DNA of 39,180 bases from Bacteroidaceae bacterium (GCA_024398535.1 JAKSIY010000011.1:1-39180); one strand, 5' to 3'. Positions 23,755 through 33,956 are shown, counted from the first letter of the stretch. Program-made: numbers and translations. Notes: a model not told the origin generated them from the letters alone.

Positions 23755-24030
23755 TTACTTTCTTACCTGTCCAGCGAAAGTCTTTGCTGGCTTGAAAGCA
23801 GGAATGTTGTGCTCTGGAACAGTAATTGTGGTGTTCTTCAGAATATCACGTGCAGCCTTGGCAGCTCTCTTCTTTATAATGAAGCTTCCGAAACCACGCA
23901 GATATACGTTCTCATCATTTGAGAGCGAATCCTTAACTACTTCCATAAAACCCTCAACGCAGGCAAGAACGTCAGCCTTGTCTACTCCTGTCTTCTTAGC
24001 AATTTCGCTAACTACTTCTGCTTTAGTCAT
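23755..24030 (-). CDS. HU-family DNA-binding protein
   Basis: The 91-residue histone-like protein bends and compacts DNA as a dimer. MTKAEVVSEIAKKTG forms the N-terminal helices, the GFGSF motif (47-51) is the family hallmark, and the beta-arm follows with the proline-containing PEHNIPAFKPAKTFAGQVR end. Promoter box TACTTTTG lies at 24065-24072. It is first in the gene series leading to rng. Confidence 0.95.
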   Translation of the reverse strand: MTKAEVVSEIAKKTGVDKADVLACVEGFMEVVKDSLSNDENVYLRGFGSFIIKKRAAKAARDILKNTTITVPEHNIPAFKPAKTFAGQVRK

Positions 24031-24064
24031 AAATCTAGATATTATTTGTTCTTAGTTTGAGCCG

Positions 24065-24117
24065 CAAAAGTAATGCTTTTTTTTAGGTTTGGATAGATTT
24101 GACCGTTTTTTTTGACC
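24065..24117 (-). promoter_or_regulatory. HU promoter with upstream direct repeat
   Basis: The minus strand has TACTTTTG (24065-24072), matching the -7 consensus. Further upstream it has GGTCAAA twice, 13 bp apart (24111-24117 and 24098-24104 on the plus strand). The -33 element is not clear. Confidence 0.45.
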
Positions 24118-24141
24118 TTAATTATTCAGAATCTTGCTTTT

Positions 24142-24762
24142 TTACGCCATTTCACACAGTTGGCGACTGCCTTCTGCCCATGTCAGGACAAATTCCTGGC
24201 TAATATAATAATGGATAAGCATTCTGACGCGGCTGCTGTCTGCAACAATGAATTCTTCTTCTTTTGTAAGGAAAATTTTATTCCTGAAGTCGTATGACTC
24301 CCTTCCTGTGGCCTTGAATGCGGTCTCTTTGGCTGACCAGCACAGGGTAGTGTCGGTGTCTGTACCTGAAAACGACTCCAGGTCTGTGCTGTTCATGAAT
24401 TTTTCCCTGATACGCAGTGCTCTTCCTGAGATTAGCTCAATGTCAATTCCGCAGACCGGTTTTTGGGATATCATTACTGCGGCATATCCTTTGGTGTGGG
24501 ATATGCTTATGGATTTTCCGCTTTCAAGATATGGACTCCCATCCTCTCTGTAAAGAATAATTGGTGGATTGTCCGGAAAGATGCCTGATAGGAGCGCTCT
24601 TACTGCGGCTCTTTCTGCCAGTCTGCCTCCCTTCAAGCCCGATGCCGTCAGCTCCTGGCGGTAGGCTGGATGACAGAGCTCAAGTAGCTCTTCTGTCGTT
24701 TCTGTCGTTTTCCATACGGCAATCAGGCTGTTGTCGTATTCTGATTTCTGAAGCAGTGGCAT
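24142..24762 (-). CDS. 4'-phosphopantetheinyl transferase (Sfp type)
   Basis: The 206-residue enzyme transfers phosphopantetheine from CoA to a serine of carrier proteins. The magnesium and CoA motifs are present: ISISHTKGYAAVMIS, CGIDIELISGRA and WSAKETAFKATG. The spacing is that of the Sfp/EntD superfamily. Promoter at 24784-24814. The carrier protein it serves is not in the window; fatty-acid ACP or a polyketide or peptide carrier are both possible. Confidence 0.92.
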   Translation of the reverse strand: MPLLQKSEYDNSLIAVWKTTETTEELLELCHPAYRQELTASGLKGGRLAERAAVRALLSGIFPDNPPIILYREDGSPYLESGKSISISHTKGYAAVMISQKPVCGIDIELISGRALRIREKFMNSTDLESFSGTDTDTTLCWSAKETAFKATGRESYDFRNKIFLTKEEEFIVADSSRVRMLIHYYISQEFVLTWAEGSRQLCEMA

Positions 24763-24783
24763 CTGGTTTCTGTTTGTTCAGCG

Positions 24784-24814
24784 CAAAGTTACAAAACGTT
24801 TTTGTGTGCAGAAA
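24784..24814 (-). promoter_or_regulatory. Promoter of the phosphopantetheinyl transferase gene
   Basis: On the minus strand, TTTC (24811-24814), a 19-nt spacer and TAACTTTG (24784-24791) fit the Bacteroidota promoter. The -7 box is about 22 nt from the ATG. Confidence 0.6.
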
Positions 24815-24891
24815 CTGCCGGTTTTGCACACGTGGCAGGATACGCGAAAAAAAATATGGCTGTTTAGTGATGGCGGATTATGCTTTCTTGC

Positions 24892-24899
24892 TAAATTTG
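24892..24899 (+). promoter_or_regulatory. -7 box of ssb
   Basis: TAAATTTG matches the -7 consensus and lies 27 nt before the ssb ATG. The -33 box is not clear. Confidence 0.55.
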
Positions 24900-24926
24900 T
24901 CATGTTTCAAATCTAATTTAAAATAT

Positions 24927-25397
24927 ATGTCATTGAATCGAGTAATGTTGATTGGCAACGTCGGTAAGGATCCTGAGGTTCACTACCGTGACAATGGCCT
25001 GTGCGTGGCAAATGTCGTGCTGGCTACATCGGACCGTGCCTACACGATGCAGAACGGCACACAGGTGCCGGAGAGAACAGAGTGGCATAACCTTGTCTTC
25101 TGGAGAGGTCTTGCCGAAACTGTAGAAAAGTATGTACACAAAGGTGACAAGCTGTATGTTGAGGGTAGCCTCAGAAGTCATTCCTATGATGATCAGAACG
25201 GCGTCAAGCGTTATGTGACTGAAGTGTACGTTGAAAACATGGAGATGCTGACTCCGCGTCAGGCTTCGCGTCCGCAGCAACCGGCCCCTCAACCGGTCGC
25301 TCAGCAAGCTCCACAGCCTGTCCAGCAACAGGCACCGGCCGCTCCGCAGGCTCAGGTACAGAATCCTCAACCACCATCAGAGGGCATGCCTTTCTGA
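24927..25397 (+). CDS. Single-stranded DNA-binding protein
   Basis: The 156-residue protein has an N-terminal OB fold (1-110: MSLNRVMLIGNVGKDPEV, EWHNLVFW, KYVHKGDKLYVEGSLR). A Gln/Pro/Ala-rich linker with PQPVAQQ-like repeats leads to the tip PSEGMPF. The last residues recruit partners in bacterial SSBs; this tip is less acidic than the usual DDDIPF. I chose the ATG at 24927 because the -7 box and lack of homology rule out the longer reading. A terminator follows. Confidence 0.95.
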   Translation: MSLNRVMLIGNVGKDPEVHYRDNGLCVANVVLATSDRAYTMQNGTQVPERTEWHNLVFWRGLAETVEKYVHKGDKLYVEGSLRSHSYDDQNGVKRYVTEVYVENMEMLTPRQASRPQQPAPQPVAQQAPQPVQQQAPAAPQAQVQNPQPPSEGMPF

Positions 25398-25415
25398 TGA
25401 TACGTCAGAAAAATG

Positions 25416-25450
25416 CATCCGGTCCGGAAAGGATCGGATGTTTTTTTTTG
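25416..25450 (+). terminator. Rho-independent terminator after ssb
   Basis: CATCCGGTCC (25416-25425) pairs with GGATCGGATG (25431-25440), ten pairs with one G-T and a GGAAA loop, followed by a run of T. Confidence 0.88.
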
Positions 25451-25492
25451 CCCCTTTACGCGCGCATGCTATAAATAATAAGTATATTTGCC

Positions 25493-25500
25493 TTCTGTTT
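25493..25500 (+). promoter_or_regulatory. -7 box of the rightward lipoprotein run
   Basis: TATATTTG matches the consensus and lies 27 nt before the ATG at 25528. It probably serves the lipoprotein and the DUF5723 gene, and perhaps genes further on. Confidence 0.5.
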
Positions 25501-25527
25501 GATGACAAATAACTCATTGAAAACAAT

Positions 25528-27381
25528 ATGCATCGCTTCAAAGAACTGACTTTCATTGCAGGTGCGGCACTGGCTGCCGGATTCATGCAATCATGTTCTG
25601 AGACGGCTGACATTGATCTGGACAAGGATATCAAGAAGGATATCCAGCTTGCTCCAGACGGCCTCTCTGTTCCTCTTGGGGATTTTTCCCGCATCACCCT
25701 TGACTCTCTGTTCAATCTTTCCGATGATGATCAGGATAATGTCCTGCGCAAGAGAAAGGATGGAACCTATGCACTCTCAGTTTCCGGTGCCATAGACCCT
25801 ACATCTGTTGATGTTGATGATATTGTGCTGACTGTGACTGATCCTGTGATTGATCCGGTAAGGGTTGCCTTTGACGGAATCGTTGCAGCTCTTCCTGATA
25901 TGACTCCGATACCTGGTACAGAAATAGATGCTCCGGTATCGTTCACGACAGATATCCAGATTGATGAGGTGGTTGATGATGCCCTTATTCTGGTCAAGGA
26001 TGTTGACCTGCAAAGTCCCGCTCCTATCACGGTTGCCTTCAGCTTTCCTTCACTTCCGTCATTTGTAAGCCAGGTTGAAATGAAGAATTTCGCTGTGTCG
26101 TTCCCGGATTTCATCAGGGTAAGATACGCCGGCAATGACCCAAGAGTAACCCTTTCTTCCAATACCCTTACCATTGAGGGCCAGATAGAGAAAGCCGAAA
26201 TTGCGTCAGATAATGGTTTTGAGATTCCTGGACTCTACATTGACGGACTCTCATTCAGTACTCCAAAGCGTACAGAGCTTGGCTCCGACGGCAAGAGGCA
26301 TTTCATCCTGACAGCCCAGGCTGTAGGATATGACGGTACCATAAAGGTTTCAACCTCAGACTGCCTTGCCCAGGATATGAAGGGTCAGGAGATTGACATG
26401 TACTCGGTACTGAGTTTCTCTGACATGACTCTTGGCACGTTCACAGGAAAGCTTTTCCCAAGGATTGATCCTATCAATTCTTCTTTTGAAATGGATCTTG
26501 GTGACGATGCCGCTGACATTCTGCAGTCAGACGGAAACAGCATGATCCTGAGCAATCCTGAAATTGCAATTGACATTACCACCGGCTTCTCAATCCCATT
26601 CGTGGTTGACATGAACATCTCTTCTTTTGACAAAGCCGGAAATCCAATCTGCAGCAATGTGGCTCCGGATGGAGACGGTACCTTTGTCATTCCTGCATCG
26701 CCACGCGGTCAGACAAAGACAACAACCGTACTTGTTTACCGCAACGGGACACGTAAGCTGGACATGGCTTCTGATACCGTTTATGTACTGGTAAGCCGTA
26801 TGTCTGATCTCCTTTCTACAATCCCTGACAAGGTTGAGTTTGAACTCTCAGTCATTGCAGATACCACCATGACCAATCCTGCTGATTTCCATTATGTGAA
26901 TCTTGCCGATGACCTGAAGCTGGACGGTGCCTATTCGGTGAACGTTCCGCTTGAGTTCGATGACCTTCGCATGTCATACACAAAAACCATGGACGGATTG
27001 TCAGAAATCTTTGAGGATATTGATTCAGACCTGGCACTCCAGCTCAAGGCTAAGATTGTGAACACAATTCCACTGGATCTGATGATAAGCGCTGTTCCTC
27101 TGGATGTACAGGGCAACCGCATTGACGGCGTGTCTATGACCCGCTGTGATGTCAAGGCCGGAACAGAGGCTTCTCCAAGCACTTCTGACCTGCTTATAGG
27201 TATTGATCTCAAGAGTAAGGATGCATCAAAGTTTGATGCCCTTGAGTTGAACTTTGGATTTGCATCTGATCCAGCTTTAGGAAAGGCTGTCCTTAAGGCC
27301 AGTCAGTATGTCGAGTTAACTAACGTGGCACTCTGTCTGCCAGATGGTCTTACCATTGTAATTGAAGACGAAGATGAATAA
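25528..27381 (+). CDS. Bacteroidales lipoprotein of unknown function
   Basis: The 617-residue protein has an SPII signal with the lipobox MQSC (C23). The rest is beta-rich, Asp- and Ser-rich, with no enzyme motif that I recognise; the end IVIEDEDE is acidic. It overlaps the DUF5723 gene by eight bases if that starts at 27374, so they are coupled and probably act together at the outer membrane. Function is not predictable from sequence. Confidence 0.85.
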   Translation: MHRFKELTFIAGAALAAGFMQSCSETADIDLDKDIKKDIQLAPDGLSVPLGDFSRITLDSLFNLSDDDQDNVLRKRKDGTYALSVSGAIDPTSVDVDDIVLTVTDPVIDPVRVAFDGIVAALPDMTPIPGTEIDAPVSFTTDIQIDEVVDDALILVKDVDLQSPAPITVAFSFPSLPSFVSQVEMKNFAVSFPDFIRVRYAGNDPRVTLSSNTLTIEGQIEKAEIASDNGFEIPGLYIDGLSFSTPKRTELGSDGKRHFILTAQAVGYDGTIKVSTSDCLAQDMKGQEIDMYSVLSFSDMTLGTFTGKLFPRIDPINSSFEMDLGDDAADILQSDGNSMILSNPEIAIDITTGFSIPFVVDMNISSFDKAGNPICSNVAPDGDGTFVIPASPRGQTKTTTVLVYRNGTRKLDMASDTVYVLVSRMSDLLSTIPDKVEFELSVIADTTMTNPADFHYVNLADDLKLDGAYSVNVPLEFDDLRMSYTKTMDGLSEIFEDIDSDLALQLKAKIVNTIPLDLMISAVPLDVQGNRIDGVSMTRCDVKAGTEASPSTSDLLIGIDLKSKDASKFDALELNFGFASDPALGKAVLKASQYVELTNVALCLPDGLTIVIEDEDE

Positions 27382-28777
27382 GAATATGAAAAGAACCGGA
27401 TGCATTCTGGCATCGGCATTACTGACTGTATGTACTGCAGTCTCTGCCCAGACTCTGTCAGGCAGCTATTTCCTGAACGGCTCGTTTGAGAGCAACAAAC
27501 TGAATCCGGCCATGACGCCTGAGCGTACCTATTTCTCACTCCCTATGCTGGGACAGATAGGTACGACTGCCCAGAGTAATATTGGTCTTGACGATTTCCT
27601 GTTCAATTCAACCTCTGATCCAAACATGCTGACCACATTCATGAGCAGCGAGGTCTCTTCACAGCAGTTCCTGGGCGCACTTCCTGCAAGGTCACAGGTG
27701 GGAGTGGATATGGATATTGAGGTGTTTACACTTGGATTCAGGGCTTTCGGCGGTTTCAACTATTTTGACGTGTCGCTCAAGAGCCAGAATCATATAGGTA
27801 TTCCAAAGTCCCTGTTTGAGTTCATGAAGGCCGGTCTTTCTGATGGCGTTTATGACATCAACAATGTGAATGTGAACACTACCAATTATGCAGAGCTTGC
27901 ATTGGGACATGCCAGGAAGATTACAAAGAACCTGACAGTAGGTGCCAAGGTCAAGTTCCTGGCAGGTATGGGATACGTTGATCTGAACGTTGATGAGATT
28001 CATGCAGAACTGGGCGATAACGAGTGGCGTGTCCGCACAAATGCTTCAATGAAGGCCGCTATAGTAGGTTCAAAGGTTCCTGTCACCAAGAACGATGACG
28101 GTTCTATTGACGAATTCAGGTTTGACGATATTGAGCTGACCGGAAACAGCGGTTTCGGTATGGCCATGGATCTGGGTGCCGTATATGACCTGGATGATAT
28201 TGTAAGGGGCCTTTCTGTTTCTGCAGCCCTTACTGATCTGGGTTCAATCAACTGGAAGAATACCCAGCTCTTTGCTACAGACAAGACAAAGGAGCTTCTG
28301 TTCCAGGGATTCGGCAGCTATGACATAACCGGTGACAACAATGTCATGGATGATACCATGGACAAGCTCCAGGATGATTTTGAAGAGATGATCAAGGTAT
28401 ATGACATGGGCACAAGTACTCACAAGTCATCACTTGGTGCAACAGCAAGATTCGGCGCTGAGTATGAGATGCCTTTCATGAACTGGCTCTCAGCCGGTGA
28501 GCTCATTTCATACAGATTAGGTGACTGGAACTACTTTGAGTCAAGGACCTCACTGAATGCTGAGCCTTGCAAGTGGTTCGGATTTGCTGCCAATCTGGGT
28601 CTCTCAACCTATGGCACTTCACTTGGCTGGATCATCAACTTCCATCCTACAGCATTCAACTTCTACATTGGAAGCGATGCTCTTAAATATACCAAGGACC
28701 TGTCCGGTACTCCAATCGGCAAGTTCAATGCTAACATTGTATTCGGTATAAACGTTCCTGTTGGAAAGAGAATCTGA
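27374..28777 (+). CDS. DUF5723-type outer-membrane protein
   Basis: The 467-residue protein has a Sec signal (KRTGCILASALLTVCTAVSAQ) and then a beta-rich body with repeated aromatic and glycine-rich strands. It ends in VFGINVPVGKRI, like Bacteroidota outer-membrane barrel proteins of the PorV/DUF5723 type. Function is unknown. An alternative ATG at 27386 gives a slightly shorter signal peptide and no overlap. The TTG at 27362 is unlikely. It is coupled to the upstream lipoprotein. Confidence 0.8.
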   Translation: MNKNMKRTGCILASALLTVCTAVSAQTLSGSYFLNGSFESNKLNPAMTPERTYFSLPMLGQIGTTAQSNIGLDDFLFNSTSDPNMLTTFMSSEVSSQQFLGALPARSQVGVDMDIEVFTLGFRAFGGFNYFDVSLKSQNHIGIPKSLFEFMKAGLSDGVYDINNVNVNTTNYAELALGHARKITKNLTVGAKVKFLAGMGYVDLNVDEIHAELGDNEWRVRTNASMKAAIVGSKVPVTKNDDGSIDEFRFDDIELTGNSGFGMAMDLGAVYDLDDIVRGLSVSAALTDLGSINWKNTQLFATDKTKELLFQGFGSYDITGDNNVMDDTMDKLQDDFEEMIKVYDMGTSTHKSSLGATARFGAEYEMPFMNWLSAGELISYRLGDWNYFESRTSLNAEPCKWFGFAANLGLSTYGTSLGWIINFHPTAFNFYIGSDALKYTKDLSGTPIGKFNANIVFGINVPVGKRI

Positions 28778-28788
28778 AAAGGTAGGGC

Positions 28789-29460
28789 ATGAGTCTGGCT
28801 TTTGTGGATTTTTTTGACTTCAGTATCCTTGAGGTTCTGCTCAAGGGTTTCCTGATCGGACTGGTGGCGGCAGCGCCCACCGGTCCGTCTGGTGTTCTCT
28901 GCATTGAGCAGACCTTGAGCCAGGGCCGTAGGGCCGGACTGTTTACCGGGGCGGGAATATGGGTTAGTGATGTCATCTACATCATCTGCTCCTCAATAGG
29001 CCTGTCCCTGGTTGTTGATTTTATTCAGGACAAACAGACATTCCTGATAATAAAGATAATAGGATGTGCTCTTCTGCTGTTTTTCGGAATACACACCCTG
29101 CGTAACAATGCAATCCAGAATGTGACCCCTACGACAAGGACCAAGATGGTTGATTTCAGATGCTCGGTAACGGGCTTTGTGGTGGCAATCTCAAACCCGC
29201 TGGTCATTTTCATCTATCTGGCATTGTTTACTTATTTCACATTCCCGATCAGTGAGTTCAGCGGTTATATGGCTGTTCTGGCGTATCTTGCAGTATTTGT
29301 GGGAGATATGTGCTGGTGGCTCTGTCTGAGTACTCTTATCAATAAGGTCAGGAACCGTTTCAACCTGAAGAGCCTGTGGCTGATTAACAGGGTGCTGGGA
29401 ATTGTGCTTGTGGCTGCATCGCTTGTGTGGCTTACTGTTACCATTGTCAAGATATGCTGA
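28789..29460 (+). CDS. LysE/RhtB-family amino-acid exporter
   Basis: The 223-residue inner-membrane protein has about six hydrophobic segments. The N-terminal APTGPSGVLCIEQTLSQGRRAG and the later SNPLVIFIYLALF are typical LysE-family motifs. It probably exports amino acids or related metabolites; the substrate is not predictable. It starts 11 nt after the DUF5723 stop and overlaps the DUF4924 gene by seven bases. Confidence 0.9.
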   Translation: MSLAFVDFFDFSILEVLLKGFLIGLVAAAPTGPSGVLCIEQTLSQGRRAGLFTGAGIWVSDVIYIICSSIGLSLVVDFIQDKQTFLIIKIIGCALLLFFGIHTLRNNAIQNVTPTTRTKMVDFRCSVTGFVVAISNPLVIFIYLALFTYFTFPISEFSGYMAVLAYLAVFVGDMCWWLCLSTLINKVRNRFNLKSLWLINRVLGIVLVAASLVWLTVTIVKIC

Positions 29461-30005
29461 TATCAAGAGAATTAAGAGAAAGAAATATTGCAGAATACCT
29501 GCTCTATATGTGGCAGGTTGAGGATATGATACGGGCCGCCCAGTTTGATGAGGGCAGGCTCTTTTCCGTGGTTCTGGCATCGGACCAGCCTGAAGAGGTA
29601 AAGAAAGAGTGGTGCCAATGGTATTCAGACCTGATTGCCATGATGACGACTGAGGGCGTCCGTGAAAAGGGACATCTTCAGATTAACAACAATATACTGA
29701 TACTGCTTGAGGACCTTCATACAAGGCTTATGGCCAGCAGCAAGTGTCCGGAGTATCATGAGGCCTACTACCGTGTACTGCCCGTCATAGTAGAGTTCCG
29801 CCAGAAAGGGGGACAGGCTTCAAAGAATGAACTTGAGAACTGCTTTGACCTGCTCTACGGAGTGTGGATGCTGCGTCTCAGGAGGGCAGAGGTTTCTGCC
29901 GGGACCGCCGATGCCGCCGCACAGGTGTCGTCATTTCTGGCCAGACTGGCAGAACTGTATGGAAAGGATAGGGCTGGACAGCTTGTCCTGAATGATGAGG
30001 ATTAA
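29454..30005 (+). CDS. DUF4924-family protein
   Basis: The 183-residue mostly helical protein starts [21 protein letters not shown], which resembles the DUF4924 family found in Bacteroidota. No catalytic motif or signal peptide is seen, so it should be cytoplasmic. The ATG at 29454 lies inside the end of the LysE gene and indicates coupling. It is followed by prfC 17 nt later. Role unknown. Confidence 0.82.
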   Translation: MLISRELRERNIAEYLLYMWQVEDMIRAAQFDEGRLFSVVLASDQPEEVKKEWCQWYSDLIAMMTTEGVREKGHLQINNNILILLEDLHTRLMASSKCPEYHEAYYRVLPVIVEFRQKGGQASKNELENCFDLLYGVWMLRLRRAEVSAGTADAAAQVSSFLARLAELYGKDRAGQLVLNDED

Positions 30006-30022
30006 AAAGACAAACAAGATAT

Positions 30023-31591
30023 ATGAGTGAAGAAATAGAGAGAAGACGTACGTTTGCAATTGTATCGCATCCTGATGCCGGTAAGACAACCCTGACAGAG
30101 AAGTTGCTCCTTTTTGGTGGACAGATACAGGTTGCAGGTGCCGTTAAATCAAACAAGATAAGAAAGACAGCCACTTCTGACTGGATGGACATTGAGAAGC
30201 AGAGAGGTATCTCTGTCACGACATCTGTCATGGAGTTTGACTATGAAGGATATAAGGTGAATATTCTGGATACCCCGGGTCACCAGGATTTTGCAGAGGA
30301 TACCTTCCGCACTCTGACTGCTGTTGACAGTGTAATCATTGTGATTGACTGTGCCAAGGGCGTTGAGATGCAGACACGTCGTCTCATGGAGGTGTGCCGT
30401 ATGCGCAAGACTCCTGTGATTGTGTTCGTGAACAAGATGGACCGTGAGGGTAATGATCCTTTTGACCTGCTTGACGAACTTGAAGAGGAGCTGCAGATTC
30501 ATGTGCGTCCGCTCAGCTGGCCAATTGAGAAGGGACAGCGTTTCAAGGGCGTCTATAATATTTATGAGGAGAAACTTGATCTCTATACTCCAAGCAAGCA
30601 GACTGTTACTGAGAAGGTTAGCGTTGATATAAACAGCAGTGAGCTTGAGGCTAATGTGGGTGAAGAGAATGCCCAGAAGCTGCGCAGTGACCTGGAGCTG
30701 ATTGACGGTGTATATGAGCCGTTTGACCACGATGCATATCTGGCCGGTGACCTGGCTCCTGTCTTCTTTGGCTCTGCGTTGAACAACTTCGGTGTCAAGG
30801 AACTTCTGGACTGCTTTGTCCGCATCGCGCCAAGTCCGCGTCCTACTCAGGCCGAGGAGCGCCTGGTTGAGCCAGAGGACAACCGCTTTACCGGTTTCAT
30901 CTTCAAGATTACTGCAAACATTGACCCGAACCACCGTTCTTCAGTTGCCTTCTGCAAGGTCTGCTCCGGTAAGTTCCAGAGGAATGAGCCGTACTATCAT
31001 GTAAGACTTGACAAGAATTTCCGTTTCTCTTCTCCGACTCAGTTCATGGCTCAGCGCAAGAGCACCATTGAAGAGGCTTATCCGGGTGATATCATAGGTC
31101 TGCCGGATACCGGAAACTTCAAGATTGGTGATACACTGACCCAGGGTGAGAAACTGCACTTCAAGGGTCTGCCTAGCTTCTCGCCAGAGATGTTCAAGTA
31201 TATTGAGAATGCTGACCCGATGCGTGCAAAACAGCTTGCCAAAGGTCTTGACCAGCTGATGGGCGAGGGCGTTGCCCAGATGTTCGTGAACCAGTTCAAC
31301 GGCCGCAAGCTGATTGGTACTGTGGGACAGCTCCAGTTTGAGGTTATCCAGTACCGTCTGGAGCATGAGTACAATGCCCAGTGCCGCTGGGAGCCGGTTA
31401 GCCTGTACAAGGCATGTTGGATTGAGAGCGATGACAAGGAGGAACTTGAGAACTTCAAGAGACGCAAGTTCCAGTTCATGGCCACTGACAAGGAGGGCCG
31501 CGACGTATTCCTGGCTGATTCCGGCTATGTGCTTCAGATGGCTCAGATAGACTTCAAGAATATCCGCTTCCATTTTACAAGTGAATTCTGA
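30023..31591 (+). CDS. Peptide chain release factor 3
   Basis: The 522-residue GTPase recycles RF1/RF2 after termination. G motifs are visible: SHPDAGKTT (P-loop), [16 protein letters not shown] and NKMDRE, with RF3 domains II and III after. The stop overlaps the tsaC start by one base (TGATG). Length is standard for RF3. Confidence 0.97.
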   Translation: MSEEIERRRTFAIVSHPDAGKTTLTEKLLLFGGQIQVAGAVKSNKIRKTATSDWMDIEKQRGISVTTSVMEFDYEGYKVNILDTPGHQDFAEDTFRTLTAVDSVIIVIDCAKGVEMQTRRLMEVCRMRKTPVIVFVNKMDREGNDPFDLLDELEEELQIHVRPLSWPIEKGQRFKGVYNIYEEKLDLYTPSKQTVTEKVSVDINSSELEANVGEENAQKLRSDLELIDGVYEPFDHDAYLAGDLAPVFFGSALNNFGVKELLDCFVRIAPSPRPTQAEERLVEPEDNRFTGFIFKITANIDPNHRSSVAFCKVCSGKFQRNEPYYHVRLDKNFRFSSPTQFMAQRKSTIEEAYPGDIIGLPDTGNFKIGDTLTQGEKLHFKGLPSFSPEMFKYIENADPMRAKQLAKGLDQLMGEGVAQMFVNQFNGRKLIGTVGQLQFEVIQYRLEHEYNAQCRWEPVSLYKACWIESDDKEELENFKRRKFQFMATDKEGRDVFLADSGYVLQMAQIDFKNIRFHFTSEF

Positions 31592-32163
31592 TGAAAGAGT
31601 ACAAGGAAGACATAGACAAGGCTTGCCAGGTGATGCGTGACGGCGGCATCATTCTCTATCCTACGGACACCATCTGGGGAATAGGGTGCGATGCATCGAA
31701 CAGCCAGGCTGTAAAGCGCATCTTTGAACTGAAACAGCGCAGTGACAGCAAGTCAATGCTGGTTCTGCTTGATTCCGATGCAAAGCTGCCGTACTACGTT
31801 CCGGATATCCCGGATGTTGCGTATGACCTGATGGATATGTCTGAAAAGCCGATAACCATTATCTATGACAATGCCCGCCGTCTGGCTCCGGAACTGATTG
31901 CCCAGGATGGTAGCGTGGGTATCCGCATTACAAAAGAGGAGTTCTCCAAGGAGCTCTGCCGGAAACTGGGCGGGGCGGTCGTTTCAACATCGGCCAACGT
32001 GAGCGGTCAGGCATCGGCACAGAATTTCAGTGAGATATCAAAAGAGATCCTGAACGGTGTTGATTACATTGTGAAATACAGACAGAACGACAAGTCAATA
32101 TCCAAGCCGTCAAGCATCATCAAGCTGGGCTCCGGTGGATTGATAAAGATAATCAGAGAGTGA
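31591..32163 (+). CDS. Threonylcarbamoyl-AMP synthase (Sua5/YrdC)
   Basis: The 190-residue YrdC-fold enzyme makes threonylcarbamoyl-AMP for t6A at tRNA position 37. YPTDTIWGIGCDA binds the nucleotide, then KQRSDSKSM and SVGIRITKEEF and VSTSANVSGQ are seen. It is the short TsaC form, without the Sua5 C-terminal domain. It overlaps both neighbours by one base. Confidence 0.93.
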   Translation: MKEYKEDIDKACQVMRDGGIILYPTDTIWGIGCDASNSQAVKRIFELKQRSDSKSMLVLLDSDAKLPYYVPDIPDVAYDLMDMSEKPITIIYDNARRLAPELIAQDGSVGIRITKEEFSKELCRKLGGAVVSTSANVSGQASAQNFSEISKEILNGVDYIVKYRQNDKSISKPSSIIKLGSGGLIKIIRE

Positions 32164-33956
32164 TGATGGACGAAAGAACCACACTATTCAACAAGATCTT
32201 GGTATGGCGTGAACACCATATCGGTGAGAAGCAGTTCATTCTTTTCCTGAGTCTGCTTGTGGGCATATTCACGGCCTTTGCCGCAATAACCCTCAAGTGG
32301 ATGATCCATTTCATTGCGGAGCTGCTCACCAGCCATTTCAATGTGGCTGAGGCTAACTACCTGTACCTGCTCTATCCTGTCGTGGGCATTTTCCTGGCGG
32401 GTCTGTTCATCAGATACATAGTACGTGACGACATTGGCCACGGTGTTACCAAGATTCTGTATGCACTTTCAAAGAAGAACGGCAGAATCAAGCCTCACAA
32501 CATGTGGTCGTCAATGATTGCCAGTGCCATCACCATCGGTATGGGTGGTTCTGTCGGTGCCGAGGCTCCTATTGTGCTGACCGGTTCGGCAATTGGCTCA
32601 AACATAGGGCGTCTGTTCCGCATGGAGCACAGGACGCTGATGCTGCTCGTAGGCTGCGGTTCTGCCGGAGCCGTTGCCGGAATCTTCAAGGCCCCGATAG
32701 CCGGTCTGGTGTTCGTGCTTGAGGTCCTGATGCTTGACCTGAGCATGGGCTCACTTCTGCCGCTTCTGGTGTCATCGGTGACTGCTGCCACCATTTCCTA
32801 CATATTCACCGGTACCGATGCCATGTTCCAGTTCATGCAGCTGCATGCATTCAGCCTGTCAAGAATCCCGTTCGTACTTGTGCTGGGAATAGTCTGCGGT
32901 CTGGTGGCTCTCTATTTCACCCAGACAACCTACAGCCTTGAGAACTGGTTCAAAAGGTTCAAGAACCCATACGTGAAGTTCCTGATAGGTGCTGCGATGC
33001 TGAGTCTGCTGATATTCCTATTTCCGCCGCTCTACGGTGAAGGTTATGAGACCATAAAGCTGTTGCTTAACAGTGATGGCGCTACTGAACTTGCCCACAG
33101 TGCCATGGCCAACTCTCTGTTCTACGGAAACAACGGCCACCTGCTGCTGTATCTGGGAATGATTGTGCTTACCAAGGTCTTTGCATCGACTGCTACAAAT
33201 GCCGGCGGCGGATGCGGTGGTATATTTGCACCAAGCCTGTTCCTGGGCTGTCTGACCGGATTCATATTTGCCCGTGTGGCAGACATGCTCTTCCCGAACG
33301 CCGGAATCCCGGTTGAGAACTTTGCCCTTTTTGGAATGGCAGGACTCATGTCAGGTGTCATGCACGCACCTCTTACCGGAATATTCCTGATAGCCGAGCT
33401 TACCGGTGGCTATTCCATGTTCCTGCCGCTGATGCTGGTGTCAATCGTGGCATTCCTTACAATCAGGCTGTTCCAGCCGCATAGCCTCTATTCGATGCGT
33501 CTAGCCCAGAAGGGTGAACTCATGACCCACCACAAGGACAAGTCTGTACTTCTGCTCATGAAGACAGAGAATGTCATTGAGAAGGAGTTCCTGACCGTTA
33601 CTCCTGACATGGATCTTGGCCAGCTGGTAAATGTGATTTCAAAGTCCAAGAGAAATCTTTTCCCGGTAGTAGAATCTGACGGTCGCCTGGTAGGCGTGGT
33701 GAATCTTGAGAGCATCAGGAGCATCATGTTCCGTCAGGAGCTGTATCGCAGATTCCGGGTTGAGAGGCTGATGGAATCGCCTAGGACAAGGCTTTCAATA
33801 ACAGACCCGATGGATGTGGTCATGAAGAAGTTCGATGATACGGGCGCATGGAACCTTCCGGTTGAGGATGAGAACGGCTGCTATGTGGGCTTTGTATCAA
33901 AGTCAAAGATATTCAATTCGTACAGGAACGTACTCCTGGAACTTTCAGAAGAATGA
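32163..33956 (+). CDS. ClC-type chloride channel/transporter with CBS pair
   Basis: The 597-residue membrane protein has a ClC core (about 1-430) with GMGGSVGAEAPIV, GIFKAPIAGLVF and GGCGGIFAPSLFLG at ion-binding loops. A C-terminal cytosolic CBS pair (about 455-597) is likely to bind nucleotides. Two or three adjacent ATG codons (32163, 32166) could start it; the first overlaps the tsaC stop. The stop overlaps the fmt start. Confidence 0.9.
   Translation: MMDERTTLFNKILVWREHHIGEKQFILFLSLLVGIFTAFAAITLKWMIHFIAELLTSHFNVAEANYLYLLYPVVGIFLAGLFIRYIVRDDIGHGVTKILYALSKKNGRIKPHNMWSSMIASAITIGMGGSVGAEAPIVLTGSAIGSNIGRLFRMEHRTLMLLVGCGSAGAVAGIFKAPIAGLVFVLEVLMLDLSMGSLLPLLVSSVTAATISYIFTGTDAMFQFMQLHAFSLSRIPFVLVLGIVCGLVALYFTQTTYSLENWFKRFKNPYVKFLIGAAMLSLLIFLFPPLYGEGYETIKLLLNSDGATELAHSAMANSLFYGNNGHLLLYLGMIVLTKVFASTATNAGGGCGGIFAPSLFLGCLTGFIFARVADMLFPNAGIPVENFALFGMAGLMSGVMHAPLTGIFLIAELTGGYSMFLPLMLVSIVAFLTIRLFQPHSLYSMRLAQKGELMTHHKDKSVLLLMKTENVIEKEFLTVTPDMDLGQLVNVISKSKRNLFPVVESDGRLVGVVNLESIRSIMFRQELYRRFRVERLMESPRTRLSITDPMDVVMKKFDDTGAWNLPVEDENGCYVGFVSKSKIFNSYRNVLLELSEE

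Noticed and set aside
24561..24926. N-terminal extension of SSB
   Set aside because: SSB begins MSLNRVMLIGNVG at 24927; upstream in-frame sequence is antisense to the phosphopantetheinyl transferase gene and includes two promoters.
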